In this document: positions 7,429-14,945 of the stretch, piece by piece
Layout: each line of letters begins with the position of its first letter
Position numbering within the stretch: the stretch's first letter is position 1
Assembly: GCA_036378995.1 (NCBI GenBank)
Contig: DASUVJ010000043.1
Span: forward strand, 1 to 22,679
Direction: 5' to 3'
DNA length: 22,679 bases
Source of the DNA: DASUVJ01 sp036378995
GTDB taxonomy: Bacteria; Patescibacteriota; Saccharimonadia; Saccharimonadales; Saccharimonadaceae
Translations under genes and position numbers: made by a program
Notes under the pieces: model-generated
What the model saw: only the letters and a program-made list of their open reading frames with translations
Database searches by the model: none
What the model was told of the DNA's origin: nothing

Positions 7429-8370
7429 ATGTTTGAGCAAGATTTTTTTGATAAGGCCGGCACCGAGATCCAACAGTTCGTAAGCCAGCCGAACGCCTAC
7501 AGGGCGTTTCTCATTTTGGCGATCTCCATGATCCTCGCCTACTGGGTGAGTCGCTTCATTGCAAAAGGGGTAATCCGTGTCGCGCAAGTAGTGGCTTCGC
7601 ACTCCGACAACGAATCCGATGAAGAACGTTTCATTCGTCTTCGCCAGGTAGAAACATACCTGAGTGTCGCCGTTGCCGCCATTCGCGCGTTTATCGTTGC
7701 TATCGTCGGCTACATTGCCTGGAAACTCCTTATTCCAGAAGCGACCAGCAGCATCGCGGCCATTGGAGCCGGTACCTTTTTCGTAGTGTTCGCCGGACAG
7801 ACGGTGGGTATTTTACTCCGTGATATCACGGCGGGTGCCACCATGATCATCGAAAAATGGTTTAACGTCGGCGATTTCATCAAAGTAGAGCCATTTTGGG
7901 ACGTCGCGGGCGTCGTAGAGCGCTTTACCTTGCGCTCAACTCGTATCCGTACCATTAGCGGTGAGGCCGTCTGGATCCATAACCAACATATGACGGCAGT
8001 TCACGTAACACCTAAGGCACTTCGTACGCTGGCTGTTGACATCTTCGTACGTGACCGGGTAGAAGGCGAGCGAGCAATCGAGAGCGTTCTTAACACCGTA
8101 CCTACCGGTCCGACACTGCTTGCACGTCCGCTCCGTATCAAATATGCCGAGCGTTGGGACGACGAACTATGGCGCGTTACTGTCGTTGGCCAGGTTCCTC
8201 CAGGACGCGAATGGCTGATCGAGAAATTCTTCGTTGACGCCCTAAAAGATATTGATGCAGATAAAAAGCGCTCCGAGCGTATTATCATGCACGAGCCTAT
8301 CGCTCGATTTGCCGATCCGAACGCTGATCGCCGCTTTAAACGCGCGGTTCGTGCTGATCGCGAACGTTAG
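7429..8370 (+). CDS. Small-conductance mechanosensitive channel, MscS family
   Basis: 313 residues. Three membrane helices (about 24-45, 77-102, 107-135); the last is the pore helix, rich in Gly and Ala (AAIGAGTFFVVFAGQTVGILLRD). It continues into the MscS beta domain with WFNVGDFIKVE, GVVERFTLRSTRIRT and the W-I-H-N-Q positions, then the alpha/beta cytoplasmic cage. The channel opens under membrane tension to release solutes during osmotic downshock. It is transcribed away from the glucan operon across a 159-base gap. Its last 35 bases overlap the end of the small membrane protein gene on the other strand. Confidence 0.93.
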   Translation: MFEQDFFDKAGTEIQQFVSQPNAYRAFLILAISMILAYWVSRFIAKGVIRVAQVVASHSDNESDEERFIRLRQVETYLSVAVAAIRAFIVAIVGYIAWKLLIPEATSSIAAIGAGTFFVVFAGQTVGILLRDITAGATMIIEKWFNVGDFIKVEPFWDVAGVVERFTLRSTRIRTISGEAVWIHNQHMTAVHVTPKALRTLAVDIFVRDRVEGERAIESVLNTVPTGPTLLARPLRIKYAERWDDELWRVTVVGQVPPGREWLIEKFFVDALKDIDADKKRSERIIMHEPIARFADPNADRRFKRAVRADRER

Positions 8371-8617
8371 ACCGCTTCTTTTGCTTCATCGGAGTCATGG
8401 TAATACAACCAGCTACAAATAGTAAGCCGCCTAAAAAGGCGACGGCAACGATACTGATTGGCCCTGCATAATCAAAACCAGCAATTCGTATAACGGCAGC
8501 GCTGATTCCCGTATAGTCAAACCCCATCCAAAGCGCATCCCAAAGCTCAGTACCACTGTAGCCCACGAGCGCAAGTCCTAGGATGGCAATGAAGCCGCCA
8601 GTTATCCGTCGTATCAT
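8336..8617 (-). CDS. Small membrane protein of unknown function
   Basis: 93 residues with two hydrophobic segments (about 5-23 and 52-74), a loop with FDY and YAG between them, and a basic tail (MKQKKRSNVRD). I do not recognise the family. It is judged real because an extended -10 (TGC-TACAAT) lies seven bases before the ATG, the spacing seen at neighbouring genes. It ends inside the 3' end of the MscS gene on the other strand, so the two transcripts overlap in antisense by at least 35 bases. Confidence 0.65.
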   Translation of the reverse strand: MIRRITGGFIAILGLALVGYSGTELWDALWMGFDYTGISAAVIRIAGFDYAGPISIVAVAFLGGLLFVAGCITMTPMKQKKRSNVRDQHEPRV

Positions 8618-8624
8618 GGTAAAA

Positions 8625-8657
8625 ATTGTAGCACCAGAGGCCGTTATCTGCTACAAT
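8625..8657. promoter_or_regulatory. Mirror-image divergent promoters (small membrane protein / tRNA-Trp)
   Basis: ATTGTAGCA (8625-8633) and TGCTACAAT (8649-8657) are a perfect nine-base inverted repeat around 15 bases. Each arm is an extended -10: the left one drives the minus-strand gene, the right one tRNA-Trp. Confidence 0.65.
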
Positions 8658-8670
8658 ACAGCAGTACCGT

Positions 8671-8747
8671 AGGAGTGTAGCTCAGCTGGCCAGAGCACCG
8701 GTCTCCAAAACCGGGTGTCGGGGGTTCGAGTCCCTCCACTCCTGCCA
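8671..8747 (+). tRNA. tRNA-Trp (anticodon CCA)
   Basis: The acceptor AGGAGTG pairs with CACTCCT, discriminator G; the anticodon stem CCGGT/ACCGG holds CCA; the T arm is GGGTTCGAGTCCC; the 3' CCA is encoded. The anticodon reads TGG only, as in the standard bacterial code. Confidence 0.95.
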
Positions 8748-8789
8748 TAGTAAAACGCTCAGATCGTAAGGTCTGGGCGTTTTACTATG
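8746..8789 (+). terminator. Terminator hairpin after tRNA-Trp
   Basis: A long stem of about 18 pairs (8746-8763 with 8772-8789, one G-U) with an eight-base loop. TTTT is inside the descending arm rather than after the stem. It begins at the CCA end of the tRNA, so it may also serve as a 3' processing signal. Confidence 0.7.
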
Positions 8790-8808
8790 CACAAACACAG
8801 TCTTCTAC

Positions 8809-8817
8809 TGTTATCAT
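8809..8817 (+). promoter_or_regulatory. Extended -10 promoter of the GT2 gene
   Basis: TGT-TATCAT, ending six bases before ATG 8824. The alternative ATG at 8818 touches the hexamer and should not be transcribed from this promoter. Confidence 0.5.
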
Positions 8818-8823
8818 ATGAGC

Positions 8824-9672
8824 ATGACAAACCCCAAGACATCGATTATCGTACCGACATATAATCGGGCATACATCATCCAGATAGCCATTAATAGCAT
8901 TTTGGCGCAGACCGATCAAGATTGGGAGCTCGTTGTTGTAGATGACGGATCTACCGACAGCACACGTGAAGTGATTGAAAGCTTAGATGATAATCGCATT
9001 CAATACGTATTTCAGGAAAACGCCGGTGTCGCCGCGGCACGTAACCACGGGCTAGCTGAAGCACGAGGAGAGTGGATCGCATACCTGGATAGCGACAACG
9101 AGTTTACGCCGGACTACTTAGCAGTAATGCATAAGAGTATCTCGGAGCATCCGAACACTGTTTTCGCCCTGCCGCGTACGCACCGGATCTTAGAACAATA
9201 CAAAGACGGGAAGCTTATTGAAAGTAAGCCCGACAAAATTGACATTCTCACCGATGAGATAAAAATACACGATATCTTCATGCGTACTTTTCATGCCGAT
9301 ACAAACGGGCTAATGCACCACCGCAAAGTATTTGACGAAGGCATTACATGGGACGAAACAATACCCGTCATGGAAGACTGGGACCTGACACTCTCTATGG
9401 GTACGAAATACCCGGAAGGGTTTTTATTCGTAAACGAAGTCCTCGTTACCTACTACCAGCGTTTCGGGGGTGACGGCATACGGTCCAATGGTACGTATCT
9501 TGAGAATATCGAAGCCTTTGAAAAAATCTATCAAAAACATAAAGATGACCCGCTCATGCAGGATCAAACATGGTACCAACCCACGATCGAGCGCTGGAAA
9601 CAACGCCAACAGGATTTTGAAGCGGGCAAACTGCCTTCGTACTCAGAGTTTTACCATACTACACTTAAGTAG
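8824..9672 (+). CDS. Family 2 glycosyltransferase (GT-A)
   Basis: 282 residues from ATG 8824; the ATG at 8818 lies directly against the -10 box. The start TSIIVPTYNRA, the nucleotide-binding VVVDDGSTDST (38-47), the GVAAARNHGLAEARGEWIAYLDSD segment and its DSD metal-binding motif (89-91) define a GT2 domain, and a late MEDWDL supplies the probable catalytic acid. No membrane helix, so it acts at the cytoplasmic face, transferring a sugar from a nucleotide donor to an unknown acceptor, perhaps a surface polysaccharide. It stands alone, with a tRNA unit before it and an independently promoted gene after it. Confidence 0.88.
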   Translation: MTNPKTSIIVPTYNRAYIIQIAINSILAQTDQDWELVVVDDGSTDSTREVIESLDDNRIQYVFQENAGVAAARNHGLAEARGEWIAYLDSDNEFTPDYLAVMHKSISEHPNTVFALPRTHRILEQYKDGKLIESKPDKIDILTDEIKIHDIFMRTFHADTNGLMHHRKVFDEGITWDETIPVMEDWDLTLSMGTKYPEGFLFVNEVLVTYYQRFGGDGIRSNGTYLENIEAFEKIYQKHKDDPLMQDQTWYQPTIERWKQRQQDFEAGKLPSYSEFYHTTLK

Positions 9673-9713
9673 GAACATAGCTCATATCCACGCGTAAAAT
9701 CTCGGATTAAACA

Positions 9714-9722
9714 TGCTATTAT
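9714..9722 (+). promoter_or_regulatory. Extended -10 promoter of the HIT gene
   Basis: TGC-TATTAT, then exactly six bases to ATG 9729. Confidence 0.6.
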
Positions 9723-9728
9723 TTCTCT

Positions 9729-10205
9729 ATGACCAAAGAATTCAATCACGAACCTGCCGATTATCACTGCCCATTCTGTGCACTCCTAAAAGGTCACGAA
9801 GATGAATTCGCAACCAAAGGTGATATTGTTTATCAAAACGAATTTGCCACTGCAAAGATTGCCCCTAAATGGTGGGTGAATAATCCCGGGCATGTGCTCG
9901 TAGTGCCGAATGAACACTATGAAAACATTTATGATATCCCTGAAGACTTAATAGGCGAGGTCCACAAGGTTGCTCAAAAAGTCGCTATTGCCATGCGCAG
10001 CACGTACAGTTGCAGCGGAACCTCAACCCGTCAGCACAACGAACCGGCCGGCAACCAGGACGTTTGGCATTTTCATGTTCATGTCTTCCCAAGATACGAA
10101 AACGACAAACTCTACCAAAATCACGACAATAAAAAATTTGTCGACTGGGATGCACGCGCACCCTACGCCGCTAAGCTAAAAGCTTACTTCGCTAAAAACA
10201 CGTAG
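9729..10205 (+). CDS. HIT family nucleotide hydrolase
   Basis: 158 residues. The histidine triad is clear: H114-F-H116-V-H118 followed by hydrophobic residues, and before it the phosphate-loop region EPAGNQDVW. A CPFC pair at 14-17 plus nearby His suggests the zinc site common in HIT proteins. These enzymes cleave AMP-type phosphoramidates, dinucleoside polyphosphates or similar adducts; the true substrate cannot be told. No Shine-Dalgarno; leaderless by promoter position. It converges on the TfoX-like gene with three bases between stops and no visible terminator. Confidence 0.9.
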   Translation: MTKEFNHEPADYHCPFCALLKGHEDEFATKGDIVYQNEFATAKIAPKWWVNNPGHVLVVPNEHYENIYDIPEDLIGEVHKVAQKVAIAMRSTYSCSGTSTRQHNEPAGNQDVWHFHVHVFPRYENDKLYQNHDNKKFVDWDARAPYAAKLKAYFAKNT

Positions 10206-10208
10206 TCT

Positions 10209-10538
10209 TTATTTACGTTTTTTAGGAACGGGAAGCGCCTCGGCCGTAACTCTTATCAACTCGGCCATCCACGACGTATCGTCCCATTTATCGCGGGGAA
10301 CATGAATACCAGGCTTTGCGCCAGGGTAGGCGGGAGTAAGTTCAAAATTGGATGCGAATTCCTTGCCTGCATCGGTCGCTTTTACAAATAGTTCGTCGCG
10401 GCAAACAAGCGCTACTACTTTTTCGTCGCAGTAAATCGCGTATTCGCCGAACATTTTGCGAAAGCGTACGTCACCGGCGTTTAAAATTTGCTCGACAATG
10501 TAATCTACTGTTTCTTGAGATGTTCGTTTTTCAGTCAT
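10209..10538 (-). CDS. TfoX N-terminal domain protein
   Basis: 109 residues from ATG 10538. A longer frame from 10592 exists, but the -10 box (TATACT on the minus strand, ending six bases before ATG 10538) lies inside it, so the longer start would not be transcribed. The domain is marked by VRFRKMFGEYAIYCDEKVVALVCRDELFVKAT and a later YPGAKPG. Such proteins are named after the Haemophilus competence regulator, but stand-alone N-domains are mostly uncharacterised and show no DNA-binding motif here. It is divergent from the AlkZ-like gene with a shared palindromic -10, so the pair may be exclusive in expression. Confidence 0.85.
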   Translation of the reverse strand: MTEKRTSQETVDYIVEQILNAGDVRFRKMFGEYAIYCDEKVVALVCRDELFVKATDAGKEFASNFELTPAYPGAKPGIHVPRDKWDDTSWMAELIRVTAEALPVPKKRK

Positions 10539-10544
10539 TATCCC

Positions 10545-10552
10545 AGTATACT
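10545..10552. promoter_or_regulatory. Palindromic -10 shared by two divergent genes
   Basis: AGTATACT equals its own reverse complement, giving TATACT on both strands. It is six bases from ATG 10538 (minus) and eight from ATG 10561 (plus). Confidence 0.6.
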
Positions 10553-10560
10553 GTGAAGTA

Positions 10561-11637
10561 ATGGATAGTAAAAACATAGGAACGGGCCGCATCTCCAGCC
10601 AGTGGATAGGGCAGTCGGAGCCAAAAACCGCTCATGAGGTGGTTTCGTGGATGGGTGCCATGCAGGCCCAAGACCATGCCGGTGCCCTATGGGCGATTGC
10701 ATTACGTACGCCCAACCTGACACTTGAAGACATCGAAAAAGAGATCAGTGATCGCAAGATTGTCCGCACTTGGCCGATGCGAGGCACGCTTCATTATGTT
10801 GCCGCAGAAGACCTGCGCTGGATGCAAACACTCCTCACGCCCCGGGTCATTAAATCGTACGCGGGGCGCCGAGCGCAGCTTGGTATCGACGATGCAACCC
10901 TGACAAAAGCCGAAGCTATCATCACAAATTCTTTAAAAGGCACGAGTTTAACACGCGCCGAATTATACCAACTTTTTGAGAATGGCGGTGTCGATCCTAA
11001 AGGCCAAAAAGGAATCCATCTAATCGGGTACTTCGCGCACATGGGCCTGGTGTGCCACGGAGCGCATGTCGACAAACAGCCCACTTACGTCCTCGTGGAT
11101 GAGTGGATAGGGCAAACTGAGCCAATAAGTCGCGAGGAGTCGCTAAAGCGGCTTGCTGAGCGCTATTTTAAAAGCCACGGCCCGACAACCCTGAAAGACT
11201 TTGCCGGATGGGGCTTCATGACAATGACGGATGCCAAAACAGGGCTTGAGCTTGCCAAAGACTCTCTTAAGCACATTGAAATCGAGGGTACGGTTCACTG
11301 GATGAATAAAGATACCCCTCTTAAAACAAGCGAAGCACCCGAAGCTTTTCTTTTACCAGGCTTTGATGAGTTTATTTTAGGCTATAAGGACAGATCTGCT
11401 GTTGCAACTGTCGAACACATGCAGCGTATTCTCCCAGGGGGTAACGGTGTGTTTCTTCCAACTATTGTCATTGATGGCCAAGTTGTCGGGCTTTGGAAAA
11501 AAACGGTTCGTAAATCCGGCATTACAATCACCCTTGATCCTTTCCGCAAACTGACTAAAGCCGAATTAAAGTCACTAGAAAAGCCCGCAGCAAGGTACGG
11601 GCAATTCTTGGGCGAACCAGTAACTGTTACTAACTAA
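10561..11637 (+). CDS. Winged-helix protein, AlkZ-like DNA glycosylase family (HTH_42)
   Basis: 358 residues, full length for the family. It starts with a winged-helix-like domain and carries the MQAQD sequence at 34-38, matching the Q-x-Q catalytic motif of AlkZ-type glycosylases, then the RTWPMRGTLHYV segment (about 78-89), also typical. Known members remove bulky or crosslinked alkylated bases; a DNA repair role is likely but the lesion is unknown. Other winged-helix modules and a C-terminal beta domain (LPGFDEFILGYKDRS) follow. Leaderless by promoter. Its 3' end overlaps the TerC-family gene by four bases. Confidence 0.83.
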   Translation: MDSKNIGTGRISSQWIGQSEPKTAHEVVSWMGAMQAQDHAGALWAIALRTPNLTLEDIEKEISDRKIVRTWPMRGTLHYVAAEDLRWMQTLLTPRVIKSYAGRRAQLGIDDATLTKAEAIITNSLKGTSLTRAELYQLFENGGVDPKGQKGIHLIGYFAHMGLVCHGAHVDKQPTYVLVDEWIGQTEPISREESLKRLAERYFKSHGPTTLKDFAGWGFMTMTDAKTGLELAKDSLKHIEIEGTVHWMNKDTPLKTSEAPEAFLLPGFDEFILGYKDRSAVATVEHMQRILPGGNGVFLPTIVIDGQVVGLWKKTVRKSGITITLDPFRKLTKAELKSLEKPAARYGQFLGEPVTVTN

Positions 11638-12752
11638 CGCTTCTTGGTGGTCTTTTTCGGAGCAGGAAGTGACTCTACGTGAGCATCATGGAGCGCGCCC
11701 GTCTTTGGGTCGTCCATCTTTTTTGCCTTAATCGAGCTATAAATCGAGGCAGAAATAATAACGATGCCAAATACACCGGCGATTACTTCCGGGACCTTAA
11801 GGAAGAGCCCGCCCAGTAAGAATGCGGCTAGAAGTCCGATGGTGTAGTGCGCACCATGCTCAAGGTACTTATATGCATTTAACACTTGGCGACGTACCAT
11901 AAAGATCGTCAGAGATCGTACCCAAAGCGCACCAATACCAAGACCTACGGCGATCAAAATAACGTCGTTAGTGATTGCAAACGCGCCGATGACGCCGTCA
12001 AAGCTGAAGCTTGCATCCAGAACCTCTAGATACATAAAGGCAGAGAACCCGGCAAGCCCCGCCTTTTTGTAAGCAGATCCATGGGTTTTCTCGTGTTTTT
12101 CATGCTGACGGGTAAAGAGTTCGGTAAAGCCATGAATAATGAGATATGTCGCGATACCGACGAATCCGGCAATGAACGTATCGGTCGGATGCGCGTTAAA
12201 CGGCAGCAGCGTCACCGTCACAAGTACGGCGAAACAAATGAGCGTATACATCCACCACGAACCGATCTTTTGCATCGGCCGCTCAATACGCTGAATCCAG
12301 CGCACTTGTCGGCTCGAATCAAAGAAGAAGTGAAGGCAGAGCATCAAGAGGAACATACCGCCAAACGACGCGATGGACGTATGCGCGGCATGCAGCTCGT
12401 GCGCATATTTCTCTGGCTCGTTAAGCGCCAGATTAATAACATCACCCCATGGGAGGCCGGAGGTCAGCATCACCACTAAAATAGGGAAGACGACTCGCAT
12501 ACCGAAGACAGCGATCAAAATACCGATGGTGATGAACATCTTTTGCCAAAATGGGCTCATCGTCATAAGAACCCGGGCATTAATAATGGCATTGTCAAAA
12601 CTGAACGTTACTTCAATGACCATCAGTACGAGGGTAAGAAATGCAGCCTGCCATCCTAAAAAGTAATAAACAAGAAAAACGGACAGTAGAGTGATGGTGC
12701 CCGAAACGAAGAATATTCGAAACGGCGAATGACTATGAAATAACGATGACAT
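11634..12752 (-). CDS. TerC superfamily integral membrane protein (DUF475 type)
   Basis: 372 residues with about nine hydrophobic helices. Two acidic membrane motifs mark the family: EVTFSFDNAI (47-56) and EVLDASFSFDGVIGAFAIT (243-261), likely metal-binding. Relatives include TerC and Alx, linked to tellurite resistance and manganese export; metal-ion transport or insertion at the membrane is the best inference. The C-terminal 40 residues are soluble and Lys-rich. A TATACT box (minus, 12760-12765) lies seven bases before ATG, with no Shine-Dalgarno. A terminator separates it from the LPKTG gene upstream. Confidence 0.9.
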   Translation of the reverse strand: MSSLFHSHSPFRIFFVSGTITLLSVFLVYYFLGWQAAFLTLVLMVIEVTFSFDNAIINARVLMTMSPFWQKMFITIGILIAVFGMRVVFPILVVMLTSGLPWGDVINLALNEPEKYAHELHAAHTSIASFGGMFLLMLCLHFFFDSSRQVRWIQRIERPMQKIGSWWMYTLICFAVLVTVTLLPFNAHPTDTFIAGFVGIATYLIIHGFTELFTRQHEKHEKTHGSAYKKAGLAGFSAFMYLEVLDASFSFDGVIGAFAITNDVILIAVGLGIGALWVRSLTIFMVRRQVLNAYKYLEHGAHYTIGLLAAFLLGGLFLKVPEVIAGVFGIVIISASIYSSIKAKKMDDPKTGALHDAHVESLPAPKKTTKKR

Positions 12753-12759
12753 GTCATTT

Positions 12760-12765
12760 AGTATA
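12760..12765 (-). promoter_or_regulatory. -10 box of the TerC-family gene
   Basis: TATACT on the minus strand, seven bases before ATG 12752. No -35 seen. Confidence 0.5.
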
Positions 12766-12782
12766 CCGTGTTAATCACAATA

Positions 12783-12815
12783 AAAATACGCCCCGCGCGG
12801 AGCAGGGCGTATTTT
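12783..12815. terminator. Intrinsic terminator after the LPKTG protein gene
   Basis: An 11-base stem (12783-12793 with 12805-12815) with an 11-base loop, flanked by A and T tracts on both sides. It ends the minus-strand LPKTG transcript. Confidence 0.85.
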
Positions 12816-12832
12816 ATTTAGAGTGATTCGCT

Positions 12833-14182
12833 TTAGCGGTTGAACAATGCGTTCAGTAGGCTGCGGCGGCTTGCGTGCCAGTAGAAACCAGCTCCGATAA
12901 GCGCACCGAGACCTAGGCCACCACCAATGATCTCACCAGTACCGGTCTTTGGAAGCTCAGGTGGAGTTTCCGTGATAGGCTCTTCACACTCAGGGCTGTC
13001 TTTTGGCAGTTCCGGGTTGTAAGGGCAAGGTGCACAGCGTTCGTCATCCTTAGGAAGTGACGGAATCAGTGGACACATTTCAGGACTGATAGTTACTGAC
13101 GTTTCACACTTTACGTCCTTTACGACGTCCTTATTGTTCTCTTTGTAGGTAAAATGAAGGGTTGCGGTTGTTTTGTAGGTACCAGCCTTAGCGTAGGCGT
13201 GCTGTACGGTTTTCGCTTCGGCAGCCTGCTTAGTCACCTTAGTACCATCACCGAAGTTGTAATCAACGGTCTTTAGTGTTGCGCCACCTTCAGCAGTGTA
13301 GCGAAGGGTGTATTCGTAGCTGTTTTCTTCAAGTTTGATCAGGCGGGCAGTCAAGCTGTCACATTTGTAAACAGGCTTCTGAGGCACTTCCTCAACCTTG
13401 ATAGTCGTTTCACAGTGAGGGCCTGTAACGGTCTTTGTTGTACCATCAACCTTCACTTCGACAGATACTTTGATCTTGTAGGTACCTGGCTTTGCGTAGT
13501 TGTGCTTTACCGCAGCAGCAGTCGAGCTGGTCTTTTGGCCATCACCAAAGTCGAAGTGGTATTTGCTGATGGTTGCACCATTTGCAGCTTTCGCGGTCGC
13601 GTTAAACTGGTATTCGGTGCGGCTGATCTTAGTACCCTTAAGTGAGTCACAAGAGTAGGTTGGCTTTGGTTTTGGAGTTGCAACAAGCGGGTTAGAACAG
13701 GAGGTTAAAACCGCGCGGTAGAACTGACCGTTCCGGAACAGCACGAACGCGTCAATGTATGACGACTGGAATGCGTCGGTGTTAGCACGCTCGTAGAACG
13801 TTTTACCGGCAATCGTTACCTTTGTGCTCTTTGGCGCGTAGTGGCGACCAACAGAACGAGCGTTGTCAGCGACGATTTTACCGTCGACTTCTACGCGGCC
13901 GTCTTTATAGACTTTACCAATTTTCACCTGGCTGGTCTTACCGGCAAGGTCATCACGAGAAATACCATAGTGAGCGTAAATGGCAGGAAGGTCCTTCGTT
14001 TTGTTCTCGTCGTATTTCTTTAGCAGTTCACTTTGGCTAAGCGCACCACAATAAATAATAGAGTTATTGTCACAGTCACGAACGTTACGGATAGCTTGGC
14101 TATTCGTACCGGTGATGTTCAAGGTTACCAACGCTCCAATCAGAGCTACCGCACTAAGTATTACTACATGTACCTTTCTCAC
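12833..14182 (-). CDS. Sortase-anchored surface protein with two PKD domains (LPKTG)
   Basis: 449 residues. A signal peptide (residues 1-25, hydrophobic after RK), a novel N-terminal domain (about 30-165) with three or more Cys, then two PKD-like beta domains (about 176-263 and 272-366), each with FGDG and a PGTY- or AGTY-like turn. A Pro- and Cys-rich stalk leads to LPKTG (410-414), a Gly-rich hydrophobic helix and a RR tail. This is the full cell-wall sorting layout of Gram-positive-type envelopes. Likely role: adhesion or a surface fibre, possibly host contact. The start is GTG 14182 with GAGGAG five to eight bases upstream. No sortase is in the window. Confidence 0.88.
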   Translation of the reverse strand: MRKVHVVILSAVALIGALVTLNITGTNSQAIRNVRDCDNNSIIYCGALSQSELLKKYDENKTKDLPAIYAHYGISRDDLAGKTSQVKIGKVYKDGRVEVDGKIVADNARSVGRHYAPKSTKVTIAGKTFYERANTDAFQSSYIDAFVLFRNGQFYRAVLTSCSNPLVATPKPKPTYSCDSLKGTKISRTEYQFNATAKAANGATISKYHFDFGDGQKTSSTAAAVKHNYAKPGTYKIKVSVEVKVDGTTKTVTGPHCETTIKVEEVPQKPVYKCDSLTARLIKLEENSYEYTLRYTAEGGATLKTVDYNFGDGTKVTKQAAEAKTVQHAYAKAGTYKTTATLHFTYKENNKDVVKDVKCETSVTISPEMCPLIPSLPKDDERCAPCPYNPELPKDSPECEEPITETPPELPKTGTGEIIGGGLGLGALIGAGFYWHASRRSLLNALFNR

Positions 14183-14227
14183 GTCTCTCTCCTCGCTTTA
14201 AGGCCCCTCACAGGCTTAATACTTACC

Positions 14228-14256
14228 AATATACAACTATTTTTCGCTTATGTCAA
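14228..14256 (-). promoter_or_regulatory. Promoter of the LPKTG protein gene
   Basis: On the minus strand, perfect TTGACA (14251-14256), a 17-base spacer and TATATT (14228-14233). Its strength fits an abundant surface protein. Confidence 0.82.
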
Positions 14257-14331
14257 TAACTTTATGTAATAATAGTTAGCATAACCGCTATATCTAGCGT
14301 ATACCCAGCTGTACAATCAACTTGCTATTTT

Positions 14332-14340
14332 TGCTATACT
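14332..14340 (+). promoter_or_regulatory. Extended -10 promoter of the P-loop kinase gene
   Basis: TGC-TATACT, seven bases before ATG 14348. Confidence 0.6.
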
Positions 14341-14347
14341 GATAAGT

Positions 14348-14938
14348 ATGAAATCACTGAGCCTCACCAAGCCGCATTTGATCGTTGTCGTAGGCGTGCC
14401 GGGAAGTGGAAAGACCTTTTTCGCCCAAAAATTTGCCGATACGTTTAGCGCTCCGTATATAAATACAGAAAAAATCACAGAATTGTCCGCAGGAGATTCT
14501 GCCGCAACTAAAAATCTTCTGAACTACTGTTTAGATGAGCTACTGAAGACCCGCCAGTCGATCATTATTGAAGGTACAGGCGACACCCGTACCGAACGTG
14601 CCGATCTCGCTCGAAAAGCCCGCGCCGCAGGCTACGAAACACTTATTACCTGGGTTCAGACCGATCCAACAACAGCAAAAAGCCGTTCAACACGCCGATC
14701 ATCCAGTAAAACTAACCGCATTTACTCGCCCGAGGAATATGATCGTCTCGCCAAACGCTTCACCGCTCCAAACACAGGAGAGAAGCCACTCGTCATCAGC
14801 GGCAAGCACACCTATGCAACACAGGCCAAGGTCGTACTAAAGCGACTGTCTGCGCCGCGTGCTGAAATTTCAGTTCACACCACTCCGATTGCTAGCGAGA
14901 GGGAGCGTCCGGGAAGACGCAGTATTACCATCCGATAG
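14348..14938 (+). CDS. P-loop kinase-like protein (AAA_33/zeta-toxin type)
   Basis: 196 residues. The Walker A motif GVPGSGKT is at 16-23 after a hydrophobic strand. A second strand IIIEGTGDTRTER (about 73-85) fits the DxxxxR-type motif of small-molecule or polynucleotide kinases, and an Arg-rich lid (KSRSTRRSSSKTNR) follows. The fold points to a phosphotransferase; the acceptor is unknown. The last 35 residues are basic and disordered-looking. It is followed after seven bases by the metallopeptidase gene, so the two form an operon. Confidence 0.78.
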   Translation: MKSLSLTKPHLIVVVGVPGSGKTFFAQKFADTFSAPYINTEKITELSAGDSAATKNLLNYCLDELLKTRQSIIIEGTGDTRTERADLARKARAAGYETLITWVQTDPTTAKSRSTRRSSSKTNRIYSPEEYDRLAKRFTAPNTGEKPLVISGKHTYATQAKVVLKRLSAPRAEISVHTTPIASERERPGRRSITIR

Positions 14939-14945
14939 GAACCAC

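Noticed and set aside
10209..10592. Longer start for the TfoX-like gene at 10592
   Set aside because: It spans the shared -10 palindrome and runs into the AlkZ-like gene; the domain itself starts after ATG 10538.
12081..12479. Frame of 132 codons opposite the TerC-family gene
   Set aside because: A shadow frame with composition typical of antisense membrane-protein genes.
14859..14945. N-terminal extension of the YgjP-like protein
   Set aside because: It lies wholly inside the kinase gene; ATG 14946 has a Shine-Dalgarno.
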